64,000 nt of DNA from the NCBI RefSeq assembly GCF_000189755.2, contig NZ_KI912183.1, forward strand, positions 994,257 to 1,058,256. The letters run 5' to 3'. The position numbers and the translations under genes are program-made. The DNA comes from Desulfotomaculum nigrificans DSM 574. GTDB lineage: Bacteria; Bacillota; Desulfotomaculia; Desulfotomaculales; Desulfotomaculaceae. The first letter of the stretch is position 1. Each line of letters opens with the position of its first letter. Positions 1-9,439 of the stretch are shown piece by piece. The notes beneath the pieces were generated by a model. The model saw only the letters and a list, made by a program, of their open reading frames with translations. It was not told the DNA's origin and searched no databases.

Positions 1-719
<719 letters not shown>

Positions 720-963
720 ATATTTCTCGCACCCTTTAGGGTGTTCAATATCTTAAAGAGTTCTTCGGCTCTTTAGTTTACTTTTCCAGGAATTACTCGC
801 TAGCGCTTTCACGCTTGACGAGGATGTGGTCGTCATAGTATCAGCTTTATCTTGTCCCCTTTAGGGGGCGCTGACTTGTGACTTGACCGTGCTGCACATC
901 CATCATCCACTGTTTAGTTTTCAAAGACCATTTATTCACCACCGCTCATGCGGCGGGAACTTT
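720..963 (-). other. rRNA operon leader
   Basis: Transcribed non-coding stretch between the proximal promoter and the mature 16S 5' end. On the minus strand it contains TCTTTGAAAACTAAACAG (about 910-927), the boxA-like antitermination motif typical of Firmicutes rRNA leaders, and several short hairpins such as CACCCTAAAGGGTG just before the 16S start, likely RNase III processing structures. No open frame with an SD is present. Confidence 0.7.
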
Positions 964-992
964 ATCTTACCACTCTGAGCTTTTCAATGCAA
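964..992 (-). promoter_or_regulatory. rRNA promoter P2 (proximal)
   Basis: Minus-strand TTGCAT (-35, 987-992), 17-bp spacer, TAAGAT (-10, 964-969). The spacing is ideal for sigma-A and the site lies directly upstream of the boxA-bearing leader. Confidence 0.7.
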
Positions 993-1027
993 TTTTTGCC
1001 TTTTATCACCTTTCAGCGACGTTTGTT

Positions 1028-1056
1028 ATGATACCACATATTTTTTAAATTTGCAA
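1028..1056 (-). promoter_or_regulatory. rRNA promoter P1 (distal)
   Basis: Minus-strand TTGCAA (-35, 1051-1056), 17-bp spacer, TATCAT (-10, 1028-1033), in tandem 64 bp upstream of P2. Tandem promoters are usual for rRNA operons. A short inverted repeat, TGCCGTT-CCC-AACGGCA at 1072-1088, sits just upstream. Confidence 0.65.
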
Positions 1057-1169
1057 GTGGTAAATTTTTATTGCCGTTCCCAACGGCAGAAATTATATTA
1101 CCATGTTCGGTTGCTAATTGCAACTGGTAATTTAAACTAGATTAATTTATAAAACTAACTCCAAAATAA

Positions 1170-1206
1170 AAAGCGGCGTTCAGTTAATGAATTGAACGGC
1201 CGCTTT
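1170..1206 (-). terminator. Rho-independent terminator of the macro-domain gene
   Basis: Stem AAAGCGGC+GTTCA pairs with TGAAC+GCCGCTTT, followed on the minus strand by TTTTATTTT. It closes the macro-domain gene and separates it from the rRNA promoters. Confidence 0.8.
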
Positions 1207-1233
1207 CTTTTTTCCTATAAGCAACAAAATTTA

Positions 1234-1767
1234 TTAAATATTAGCCAGAGTATCTTCAAAAATTTTGGCTTTATGATCATTTCGCAGCACAAAAATAATG
1301 TTCTTTACTGATTTCAACTGGGGGATCATTTCCTTGAGTGTTTTTAAAACCACCTGAGCTGCTTCCTCAGCAGGGTAGCCAAAAGCCCCGGTGGAGATGG
1401 CCGAAAATGCAATGGAATTTAACTTGTACTCTTCGGCCAATTTAAGGGCATTGCGATAACAATTGGCCAACAACTCATCGGACGGTTCATCCTTGCCATA
1501 TACCGGCCCCAGGCAGTGAATGACATAGCGATTAGGGAGATTATGCCCCCCGGTGATGACAGCCTGACCAGGCTTAATAGGTGCCAGTGGCAAGCATTCC
1601 TCCACCAAACCGGGGCCTGCCGCACTGTGAATAGCGCCAGCTACACCTCCCCCCGGTCTGAGCCAAGCATTGGCTGCATTAACCACGGCGTCAATACCCT
1701 TTTGATTCGCTATATTTCCCCGCACACACTGGATGGTTATGCCGGAAACGATTTTTTTCATTACCAA
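1234..1767 (-). CDS. Macro-domain (ADP-ribose-binding) protein
   Basis: A 177-residue stand-alone macro domain. The family binds ADP-ribose, and MacroD/YmdB members remove ADP-ribose or acetyl groups from proteins or O-acetyl-ADP-ribose. Visible signatures are the NAAN motif near residue 31, the phosphate loop GGGVAGAIH near 39-47 and GAFGYP near 127. In YmdB-type deacetylases the loop reads GGGVDGAIH and that Asp is catalytic; here it is Ala, so hydrolase activity may be reduced or changed while binding is kept. SD GGAGATCGTTGG precedes the start. It is monocistronic, with its own terminator, between an rRNA promoter and a divergent lipoprotein gene. Substrate is unknown. Confidence 0.88.
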   Translation of the reverse strand: MVMKKIVSGITIQCVRGNIANQKGIDAVVNAANAWLRPGGGVAGAIHSAAGPGLVEECLPLAPIKPGQAVITGGHNLPNRYVIHCLGPVYGKDEPSDELLANCYRNALKLAEEYKLNSIAFSAISTGAFGYPAEEAAQVVLKTLKEMIPQLKSVKNIIFVLRNDHKAKIFEDTLANI

Positions 1768-1958
1768 CGATCTCCTTCTACCTGTTTATCCAAAAGACCT
1801 TTATGATGATGATTTTCTCCATAATTGCTAAAATACCTGCTTAATCTAAAAAGGAGCATTTAAGATACTGTATAAATTTGATTTAATGTTCTTATTCAAA
1901 TATTTCTTCCCTTTTGCGAGATAATAATTACAAGATTCTTTATTACAGGGGTGGAGAT

Positions 1959-3371
1959 ATGGTCTGGAAAAAAAACTGCAGCAAATCTTCATTGCTTATT
2001 GCGATGCTATTCATGCTACTGTTAACCATAACTGGATGCCCCGGCAAGGAGGCACAGCAGAAGCCGGAATCCCAAGGGTAGAAAGTTAAGATTGGGGTTA
2101 GCTTAGCCTCTATGCAGTTTGATGGTAACAAAAGCATCAAACAGTTTATTGATCAACGTAAGAAACAAAATAATGTAGATATTGTCTGGATGGATGCCCA
2201 GATGGACCCGGCTAAGCAGGAAAAAGATGTGGAGCAGCTAATCAAGCAAAAGGTCAGGGCCATTGTCCTACAGGTAGTGGACCCTATGGAAGGAGCCAAA
2301 TTGGTGGACAAAATAAGCCAGGCCAAGATAAAAGTAATTGGTTTAGAGACCCTTCCCGTTAATGCCCCCCTGGACGGCTACATCGCGGCTGACCACGTTC
2401 GGGCCGGAGAGTTGCAGGGGCTGATGGTACTAAAGAACAGTGCATCAGGCAACTCGCAACAGGGCGGTCAAAGTACCGGACAACAAGGAAGCCAAGGTCA
2501 GGGTGGTAATCAGGGACAACAGGGGCAGCAGGGCGGTCAAGCCCAGTCAAAAAACGTGCTTATTTTAGCCGGTGACCCCGGCGACCCGGTGGCTGCCCAA
2601 ATAGCCACTGCCGCCGAAAATGTTCTAAAGCAAGGACAATTTAAGGTTAAGGTAACCCATTTACCTAAGGCTGACCCTGAATTGGCCCAAATGACCGTTC
2701 AGGAATCTCTGAAATCCAGCAAACCAGCTGCCATTTTATCCACCAATGGTCCAATGGCAGACGCCGCGGTGCAGGTTTTGAAAAAACAAGGTTTGGATAA
2801 GCAAGTGATTACAGTAGGTGTAGGAGCGGATCAAAAAAATTCCCAAGCTCTCACCAGCGGGGAGCATGATGCAGAAGTAGACACTAACCCGGAACAATTA
2901 GCTAATTTTGCCCTGGAGGCAGCCCTGGACCTGGTTAAAAAAGGAAGCTGGAACAGTGATTCTCGGGTCCAAAACGGTAACTTTGACATTCCTGCCCGAA
3001 TTGTCCCGGTACGCTTGATTCAAAAGGACCAGGCCTATCTCCTGGCAGATCGCTGGGGCAACTTAAAGAAAGAGCAGGGTCAACAAAAACAGCAATCAGA
3101 ACAACAGGGAAGTTCCCAGGGAGGAGGCTCTTCCGGTGAAGGTTCCTCTGCCGGTGGTTCCGGTGGAAGTTCCGGCCAGGGTAGTTCTCAGACTAAAGGT
3201 AAAAAGACTAAGGTAAAAATTACTACCCAGGACGGTAAGGTTATGGAAGTTGAAGTAGAGGGTGAAGTTAAGGCTATCCAATCAGAAGGAACCGAAAAAG
3301 GCAAACACCCAGGCGGCGGCCAACAATCCAACCAGGGCGGTGGCGAGGGTTCCCAAAGTGGTGGCCAGTAA
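1959..3371 (+). CDS. Sugar-type periplasmic-binding lipoprotein, interrupted by an in-frame TAG
   Basis: The frame opening at ATG 1959 (SD GGGGTGGAG) begins with a lipoprotein signal peptide whose lipobox is TITGC (Cys27). It meets TAG at 2079-2081 after 40 codons, then continues in the same frame to 3371 as a periplasmic-binding protein of the ribose/xylose type (opening KVKIGVSLASMQ). The first downstream ATG, 2112, has no SD, so a cytosolic product from there is unlikely. Two low-complexity tracts stand out: a Gln/Gly/Ser insert of about 40 residues between the two lobes (2445-2550) and a Gly/Ser/Gln-rich tail (3075-3370) around a short KVKITTQDGKVMEVEVEGEV segment. No ABC permease or ATPase lies beside it. 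It is either a nonsense-mutated gene or one read through; the binding fold itself looks intact. Confidence 0.75.
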
Positions 3372-3376
3372 TTGGT

Positions 3377-3424
3377 AAAAAATCTATGTGATTGGTCTTA
3401 AAAAATCACATAGATTTTTTATTT
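3377..3424 (+). terminator. Terminator after the binding-protein gene
   Basis: A long stem, AAATCTATGTGAT with ATCACATAGATTT, followed by T-rich sequence. Confidence 0.85.
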
Positions 3425-3514
3425 TCCCTCTATACTTTCGTTAATTAAAAAATAATTAAGCTATGCACATCTTAAATAAGGGAAAATCTAATAGTTGAGA
3501 GATATAATTTCCCT

Positions 3515-3814
3515 CTAGTCAAAAATATCTTCGAAAATACTAAAGATGCTATGCTTTTTCTTATAATGTTTGCCATGTTTATAGCCATGATGACCGTAAT
3601 GCTTATGGTCATCGTGGTCATAATGTTTATGATGATCATGATCGTACAGCTCATCATAATCAACCAGGGCCTCTCGGGAACGTTCTATAATTTTTTCTAA
3701 CTCACCGTGATCCAACCAGATACCACGACAACTGGGGCAAACATCAATGATCACCCCTTCTTTGCGAGCTTGGCGCATTTCGGCTGAACAAGCAGGACAT
3801 ATCATAGATACCAC
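3515..3814 (-). CDS. His-rich TFIIB-type zinc-ribbon protein
   Basis: A 99-residue protein. The N-terminal half is a zf-TFIIB ribbon: CPAC near residues 6-9 and CPSC near 26-29, followed by RGIWLDHGELEK, the usual motif of this family. The C-terminal part (about 57-90) is a His/Asp/Tyr/Lys-rich repeat built on DHDHHKHYDHDDHKHY-type units, which could bind metals. Family function is not established; many members are small zinc proteins of anaerobes. It has an SD and stands alone between two terminators. Confidence 0.8.
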   Translation of the reverse strand: MVSMICPACSAEMRQARKEGVIIDVCPSCRGIWLDHGELEKIIERSREALVDYDELYDHDHHKHYDHDDHKHYGHHGYKHGKHYKKKHSIFSIFEDIFD

Positions 3815-3941
3815 TCCTCGTTTAATATTTTAAGGATTTTTCGCTACAATTGCATAAAATACCTACCGGTTTTCCCGGTTAAGGAAAAATAATCCTTCAA
3901 CATTAATATACCCTGAAAGTCTAAGTGATAGTCAAAATAAA

Positions 3942-3971
3942 AGACATCACTAAAAGATATAGTGATGTCTC
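3942..3971 (-). terminator. htpG terminator
   Basis: Stem AGACATCACT/AGTGATGTCT, followed on the minus strand by TTTATTTT, just past the htpG stop. Confidence 0.85.
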
Positions 3972-3983
3972 TCCGGTAATGCA

Positions 3984-5831
3984 TTAATTTAAGGCCCGTT
4001 CTAAAATCTGATTCATGCGTTGTACAATGCTTCTGGGATCCACAATGAGGCCGGCGGAAATGAGCGCATTATCAAATAGCTGCTCGGCGGCTATTTTGGC
4101 AAATGGTTCATTCTTTTCACTTAATTCACTGAGACGTTTAATCAACGGGTGGCCAGTATTAATTTCCAACACCTTGGGTCCAATGGCGTTTAAGTCCTTG
4201 TTCATCACCTGCATCATGCGCTGGATGCTACTGCTGACATAGTCCGGATTCAAAACAATGGCCGGGCTTTCGGAAAGACGCTTGGATTCCCTCACTTCCG
4301 ATACTTTCTCTCCCAGCACCTGCTTTAGCCACTGGCTTAAGGATTTGACCTTGTCCTCAGGCAGAGCGGCACCGTTCTGGTTATTAACATCCGGTAATTC
4401 CACGTCTGCCCGGTCGATGGAAACTAATTTTTTACCCTCAAACTCTCCTAATTGACTTAAGATATAATCATCCACCGGTTCGTGGGTATAAATAACCTCC
4501 ATATCCTGATCCCGGAAAGCTTCCAGGTACGGGCTGGCTTCAATTACTTCCCGGGCGGGACCGTTGATATAATAGATATCCCTTTGCTCTTCCTTCATTC
4601 TCTTTACATAGTCCTGCAAAGAGATTAATTGACCTTTCTCGGATTTGGATGACTCAAAGCGCAGTAACTTGACTAAATCCTTTTGGTGGGTAAAATCAGT
4701 GGCTGCCCCTTCCTTAATGAACATACTAAAGTTCTGCCAGAATTCCTTATATTTTTCCGGATTGTCCTTAGCCTGTTCACTGAGGAATTTAATAAACCGG
4801 CCAGTAATAACCCTGCGTAGCTTGGACATCAAAGCGCTGTCCTGCATGGTTTCCCGGGAAATATTTAAGGGCAGTTCTTCACTATCCACTACCCCTTTAA
4901 GGAAACGCAGCCACTCGGGTAAAATATCTTTGGACTGGCTTTGGATTAATACCTTTCGGCAGTACAAGTTAACCCCCGGTTCCATCCTCCCGAAACCCAG
5001 TCGCTCAAAATTATCCTTAGGCACAAACAAAAGAGCATTGATGGCCAGCGGCGCGTCAACGGAGAAATGCAACCGCATTAATGGTTCGTCATAGGCGTTG
5101 GCAATAAATTTATAAAATTCGTTGTATTCTTCTTCACTGACTTCATTTTTGTTTTTGGTCCAAATGGCTTGAATGGTGTTTACTTTTTCACCGTTTACTG
5201 AAATAGGGAAGGGAACAAAGCTGGAATATTGCTTAATAATCCTTTTAATGGTTTCCGGCTTGGCAAACTCCCGGGCATCTTCCTTTAGATCCAGGGTAAT
5301 TTTGGTACCCCGTGGTAGACCTTCTTCTTCATGGATGCTGTAAGTACCGGTCCCTTCTGAAGACCATACACAACCCACTGCCTCCGGTCGGTAAGACCGG
5401 GTGGTCACAGTAACTTTATCTGCCACCATAAAAGCTGAATAAAAACCTACCCCAAACTGGCCGATTAGATTAACATCAGGTTTATTGCCCTCAGCAAGAT
5501 GCTGAAGAAAAGCCTTAGATCCAGAGTGAGCAATGGTACCCAGGTTTTCCACCAGTTCATCTCTGGTCATACCTATGCCGGTATCAGTTATGGATAGAGT
5601 ATGGTCCTGGTCATTGAGCTCAATATTTATTTCTAAAGGTAAGTCCGCATCCAGCACTTCCTTATTGGTAATCTTTTGATAGCGGAGCTTTTCCAGGGCA
5701 TCAGCAGCATTAGAAATTAACTCCCGCAAGAATATCTCCCGGTCGGTGTAGAGGGAATGAATGACTATTTCCAGCAGTTGTTTAACCTCCGCCTGGAATT
5801 CTCTGGTTTCATTTGGTGCTGCAGTAGTCAT
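3984..5831 (-). CDS. htpG: Chaperone protein HtpG (bacterial Hsp90)
   Basis: A 615-residue cytosolic ATP-dependent chaperone of the Hsp90 family. The N-terminal GHKL ATPase shows ELISNAADAL, DTGIGMTRDEL, GTIAHSGSKAF and GQFGVGFYSAFMV, the four standard nucleotide-binding blocks. The middle domain carries the NISRETMQ signature near residue 330, and a C-terminal dimerization domain follows. Length is normal for HtpG. SD AGGAGGATG precedes ATG 5831. It is a single-gene unit with a strong sigma-A-type promoter and its own terminator. I saw no CIRCE element upstream. Confidence 0.98.
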   Translation of the reverse strand: MTTAAPNETREFQAEVKQLLEIVIHSLYTDREIFLRELISNAADALEKLRYQKITNKEVLDADLPLEINIELNDQDHTLSITDTGIGMTRDELVENLGTIAHSGSKAFLQHLAEGNKPDVNLIGQFGVGFYSAFMVADKVTVTTRSYRPEAVGCVWSSEGTGTYSIHEEEGLPRGTKITLDLKEDAREFAKPETIKRIIKQYSSFVPFPISVNGEKVNTIQAIWTKNKNEVSEEEYNEFYKFIANAYDEPLMRLHFSVDAPLAINALLFVPKDNFERLGFGRMEPGVNLYCRKVLIQSQSKDILPEWLRFLKGVVDSEELPLNISRETMQDSALMSKLRRVITGRFIKFLSEQAKDNPEKYKEFWQNFSMFIKEGAATDFTHQKDLVKLLRFESSKSEKGQLISLQDYVKRMKEEQRDIYYINGPAREVIEASPYLEAFRDQDMEVIYTHEPVDDYILSQLGEFEGKKLVSIDRADVELPDVNNQNGAALPEDKVKSLSQWLKQVLGEKVSEVRESKRLSESPAIVLNPDYVSSSIQRMMQVMNKDLNAIGPKVLEINTGHPLIKRLSELSEKNEPFAKIAAEQLFDNALISAGLIVDPRSIVQRMNQILERALN

Positions 5832-5888
5832 TTTTCATCCTCCTTAAAACTTCGATTTGACCAATCTTTATGGAAGTTTCCATTAAGT

Positions 5889-5917
5889 AATATATTTTGA
5901 TTCTTTTTCCTTGTCAA
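5889..5917 (-). promoter_or_regulatory. sigma-A promoter of htpG
   Basis: Minus-strand TTGACA (5912-5917), 17-bp spacer, TATATT (5889-5894): a near-consensus promoter 58 bp upstream of the htpG ATG. Confidence 0.8.
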
Positions 5918-5984
5918 GTTAGTGAATTTGTCCAAGACGGAAGGTAAATAATCTTCATAATTACCGCTCAACTTATGTAATTAG

Positions 5985-6212
5985 GAGAGGAGTGCAATTT
6001 TACCAGTGAATACTCCACTCATGCTGGCCCTGGGAACCTGTCTGGGCGGTAATGGTACACTGGTGGGGGCCGCCGCTAACGTTATTGTGGCAGGTATGGC
6101 CGAAAAAAGAGGTACACCTCTGGGTTTTGTGCAGTACATGAAAGTTGGTTTTCCTTTAATGATTCTGTCTATCATTATTAGTACCATCTATCTATTGTTG
6201 TTTTATTTATAA
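5985..6212 (+). pseudogene. C-terminal remnant of an ArsB/NhaD (SLC13-like) permease
   Basis: About 75 in-frame codons, closed upstream by a stop at 5982, encode only the last part of an ion-transporter-superfamily permease: the GGNGTLVGAAANVIVAGMAE signature loop, then VGFPLMILSIIISTIYLLL, the last membrane helix. Intact family members have 10 or more helices and over 400 residues; nothing upstream encodes the rest. A GTG at 6006 could start a 68-residue peptide, but the context says deletion remnant. Confidence 0.8.
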
Positions 6213-6249
6213 TAAAAAAGAGAAGCCTTCCCGCAGGATAGGCTTCTCT
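6213..6249. terminator. Bidirectional terminator below cstA
   Basis: Stem AGAGAAGCCT/AGGCTTCTCT flanked by A and T runs. It serves cstA on the minus strand and could also stop the permease remnant. Confidence 0.85.
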
Positions 6250-6272
6250 ACCTAATATTATATTGGATCATA

Positions 6273-8066
6273 TTATACTTGAGCAGCTTTCACCCGGTCA
6301 TTGCCACTGTTTTGGGCTGCCAGCAGTTTAATCCAGTTGCGAACAGAATCTACGATTACCACCACTACCAGCACCATCATGATGGCTGACAGGGTTGCCA
6401 GCAAGGTATTGCCTTTAGGTAGGTAGTTGGTGAAAATGTTCAAGTAACCGGCAGCCAGTGTGGTAACCGCCAGGAAGGTCATCGGAACAACTGTGGTCCA
6501 GGCGTATCGAGCCTTGCCATTTCTGATGATCATGGTGGTACCAATGGCCAGCGCCATTGTACCCAGTAACTGGTTGGCTACACCAAACAGCGGCCAGATG
6601 GTAGAAATGTTACCTCCGTACACCAGGTAACCCCAGGCTAAGGAAATCAGCACGCTGCAGGCAATAATACCAGGCCACCAGTTGTGGTTCTTCAGGGGTT
6701 TGTAAACAGCCCCACCCATCTCTTGTAAGATGTAACGACCAACCCTGGTACCGGCATCAATGGTAGTAAGAATAAACAGCGCTTCAAACATAATGATGAA
6801 GTGATACCAGTAACTCATCAGGTGTTTTAGACCAGGCACGCTGGAGAAAATATGGGCCATACCAACGGCCAGGGATACCGCGCCACCAGGACGACCGGCT
6901 ACGTTTTCACCTACCATTTGGGACAAGATGGCAATGTCTTTAACCTGCATACCCAGCTTTTGGAATACCTCAGGAGCAGTGTTAATAGCAAAGTAGTCGC
7001 CGGGGAACAGACCGGCAGCCGCAATTAAAGCCATCAAGGCCACAAAGGCTTCCGTTAACATACCACCAAAACCAACTATTTTAATATCCCGCTCGTTGGT
7101 AATCATCTTCGGTGTGGTACCGGTAGAAATCAGCGCGTGGAAACCGGACATAGCACCACAGGCAATGGTGATAAACATAAAGGGCCAAACCTTACCGGGA
7201 ATAATGGGGCCGCCGCCATTTACAAACTTGGTAATAGCAGGCATTTGCATGGTGGGGTTAACAATAATAATCCCCACGGCTAGCGCCAGGATAACACCGA
7301 TTTTCATGTAAGTGCTCAGGTAATCCCTGGGGGCCAGCAAGAGCCACACCGGTAAAGCTGCAGCAGTGAAACCGTAAACAGCCAAAATGACGGCCAATTG
7401 TTCTTTAGTAAAGGTCAGATAAGGAGCCAGAGCAGAATGTTGAATATAGGGGCCGGCAATCACGCCAAGTAAAACCAGGGTTACACCAATAACGGTGGCC
7501 TCACCGATTTTACCAGGACGCAGCCAGCGCAGGTAAACACCGATAAACAGAGCAATGGGGATGGTCACGCCCACAGTAAAGGTACCCCAGGGGCTGCCAA
7601 ATAAGGCATTAACAACCGCCAGTGCCAGACCGGCCATAGTAATAATCAGGATAAACAAAATAGCAATGGAAGTCAGGAAACCGGAAAGGGTACCCAATTC
7701 CTTCTTGGCAATTTCAGCCAAGGACATACCATCATAGCGTACAGAGGCAAACAGTACCACCATGTCATGCACTGCACCGGCCAAAACAGCACCGATCAGA
7801 ATCCACAGGGTACCGGGTAGGTAACCAAATTGCGCTGCCAAAACCGGTCCAATCAGCGGACCTGCCCCGGCAATGGCCGCAAAGTGGTGACCAAATACAA
7901 TCCACTTGTTGGTGGGAACATAGTCCCTGCCGTCCTCTAAACGAATGGCAGGTGTTACCCTTGAAGCGTCCAGGGTTAATACTTTAGCTGCCATAAAGGC
8001 TCCGTAAAAACGGTAAGCCAAAATTAAGAACAAGGCAGCACCAATGACCAGCGTTAAACCGTTCAT
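6273..8066 (-). CDS. cstA: CstA-family carbon starvation / pyruvate-peptide transporter
   Basis: A 597-residue polytopic inner-membrane protein of the CstA family. Characterized members (BtsT/YjiY and CstA) take up pyruvate or peptides under nutrient limitation. Features: many hydrophobic helices, the conserved block VPTNKWIVFGHHFAAIAGAGP near residues 50-70 (Pfam CstA), and a C-terminal extension. SD GGAGGTTGGACAG precedes ATG 8066. The next gene upstream on the same strand is a LytTR response regulator, the regulator class that controls CstA homologues in Escherichia coli (BtsR, YpdB). Substrate is inferred from family only. Confidence 0.93.
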   Translation of the reverse strand: MNGLTLVIGAALFLILAYRFYGAFMAAKVLTLDASRVTPAIRLEDGRDYVPTNKWIVFGHHFAAIAGAGPLIGPVLAAQFGYLPGTLWILIGAVLAGAVHDMVVLFASVRYDGMSLAEIAKKELGTLSGFLTSIAILFILIITMAGLALAVVNALFGSPWGTFTVGVTIPIALFIGVYLRWLRPGKIGEATVIGVTLVLLGVIAGPYIQHSALAPYLTFTKEQLAVILAVYGFTAAALPVWLLLAPRDYLSTYMKIGVILALAVGIIIVNPTMQMPAITKFVNGGGPIIPGKVWPFMFITIACGAMSGFHALISTGTTPKMITNERDIKIVGFGGMLTEAFVALMALIAAAGLFPGDYFAINTAPEVFQKLGMQVKDIAILSQMVGENVAGRPGGAVSLAVGMAHIFSSVPGLKHLMSYWYHFIIMFEALFILTTIDAGTRVGRYILQEMGGAVYKPLKNHNWWPGIIACSVLISLAWGYLVYGGNISTIWPLFGVANQLLGTMALAIGTTMIIRNGKARYAWTTVVPMTFLAVTTLAAGYLNIFTNYLPKGNTLLATLSAIMMVLVVVVIVDSVRNWIKLLAAQNSGNDRVKAAQV

Positions 8067-8270
8067 CTGTCCAACCTCCTATCTAATTAATCAATTAGTG
8101 CAAAGTTGTTAAGCAATTTTTCATTGAATTTCGATGGCCATCGTCAGATAAGAATGAATTATTGCTACGAACACATTCTAACCCTAACTGATTAATCAGA
8201 CATCTCTTTTAGCGTGAATAGAAGAAATCACAGGTCAGACAGAAATATATCAGGATCGCTGGAAGCATCT

Positions 8271-9041
8271 TTAAGCAATATTTAATAGCTCTTTAACGGT
8301 CTTAACCATACTTTTGCTCACCGGTACCTTCATATCCTCGGAGTTATGTAGAGTCAGCCAGTAAGTACCCTTAAACCAGGGAATCACACCGGTCACCTGT
8401 TCCAGATTGACTAAAAAACTGCGGTGCACCCGCAGAAAAGTATGCTTGCTTAAGCGTTCCTCCAGCTCCGAGAGGGTGCCCGGAAACAACAATGGCCCCT
8501 GTTCCGTGGTAACGGTGACACTTTTATCCCGGGCCTCTGCATAGATAATCTCCGAGAAGTTAACCATCACAATGCGGCCGTTTTTCTCTAGACCAATCTT
8601 TTTAACCCGGGGCAGTTGGGGACTGATAATCTGGCGCACCTGCTCCACTGCCTGCAGCCAGTCGTTGGATTGCTCCCTTAATCGTTTAAGGCGGGCTACG
8701 GTTTGAGCCACCCTAGATTCTTCAAAGGGTTTTAGGATATAATCAACTGCTCCAATTTCAAAGGCTTCAATGGCGTGGGTGTCATAGGCAGTGGCAAATA
8801 CAATCAGCGGGGCAGGTTGCCGACTCAATATCTGCTGGGCTGCTTCATAACCCGTTACCGACCCCATTTCAATATCCATGAACACCACATCTGGCTTAAG
8901 GGCCACCGTTTTTTCAATGGCTTCCAGGCCATCCTCGGCCTCTCCCACAATGGTTAAACCCGGGTGCTGCTGCAGTAAAAAACGCAACTCCACCCGGGCC
9001 GGTTGCTCATCATCTACAATCAATACTTTCAAAGGTTCCAC
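8271..9041 (-). CDS. LytTR-family response regulator (orphan)
   Basis: 256 residues: receiver domain (1-120) with the DDE acidic pocket at 10-12, phospho-acceptor Asp56 in VVFMDIEMG and Lys near 104 (ILKPFEE), then a LytTR DNA-binding domain (about 150-256) with the LRVHRSFLVN motif. Start GTG 9041 follows GGGGGGAAGCC. It sits 204 bp upstream of cstA in the same direction and very probably controls it. The usual partner, a LytS/BtsS-type histidine kinase, is not in the window, so the signal input must be encoded elsewhere. Confidence 0.93.
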   Translation of the reverse strand: MEPLKVLIVDDEQPARVELRFLLQQHPGLTIVGEAEDGLEAIEKTVALKPDVVFMDIEMGSVTGYEAAQQILSRQPAPLIVFATAYDTHAIEAFEIGAVDYILKPFEESRVAQTVARLKRLREQSNDWLQAVEQVRQIISPQLPRVKKIGLEKNGRIVMVNFSEIIYAEARDKSVTVTTEQGPLLFPGTLSELEERLSKHTFLRVHRSFLVNLEQVTGVIPWFKGTYWLTLHNSEDMKVPVSKSMVKTVKELLNIA

Positions 9042-9138
9042 CGGCTTCCCCCCTCAATATTTACCCCTGTTAAATGTTTGGTGGCATGTTTTCCGTTTTA
9101 CTGGTCAAAATAGCAATAAAGATTAAGGAAGTGATAAT

Positions 9139-9435
9139 ATGAATCAGCAGTTAATCCCAATTGAGGATGCAGCCAAGGATTTTATTAACAGTAAAGGCGG
9201 AGTGGTAACTGTCAGTTCCCCCAACGTAGGGAAGCTTTGCTGCGGTCATGTAAATTTTGCTCCGGAAGTAAAAATTGGCCCGCCAACCGACCCGGAAAAC
9301 TATTACCTTGGCGAATTTAATGGAATTACCGTTTACCAGCATAAGGATATTAAACCGACATCTAATTTAAGCATCGGTTTGGCTAAAGTACTGGGTATCA
9401 AATACCTGGTGGTTAATGGTTGGAAGTTAGTGTAA
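9139..9435 (+). CDS. CC/Se-motif family (HesB-like) protein, Cys form
   Basis: A 98-residue soluble protein with a central CCG (GKLCCGHVN, near residues 33-41). It resembles the small CC/Se-motif family, in which one of the paired Cys can be selenocysteine; both are Cys codons (TGC TGC) here. Function is unknown; a redox or metal-binding role is inferred from the Cys pair. SD AAGGAAGTGATAAT precedes ATG 9139. It is divergent from the LytTR gene and alone on its strand. Confidence 0.6.
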   Translation: MNQQLIPIEDAAKDFINSKGGVVTVSSPNVGKLCCGHVNFAPEVKIGPPTDPENYYLGEFNGITVYQHKDIKPTSNLSIGLAKVLGIKYLVVNGWKLV

Positions 9436-9439
9436 TGCC

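Noticed and set aside
9139-9435. Selenocysteine in the CC/Se-motif protein
   Set aside because: Both motif codons are TGC and no in-frame UGA occurs.
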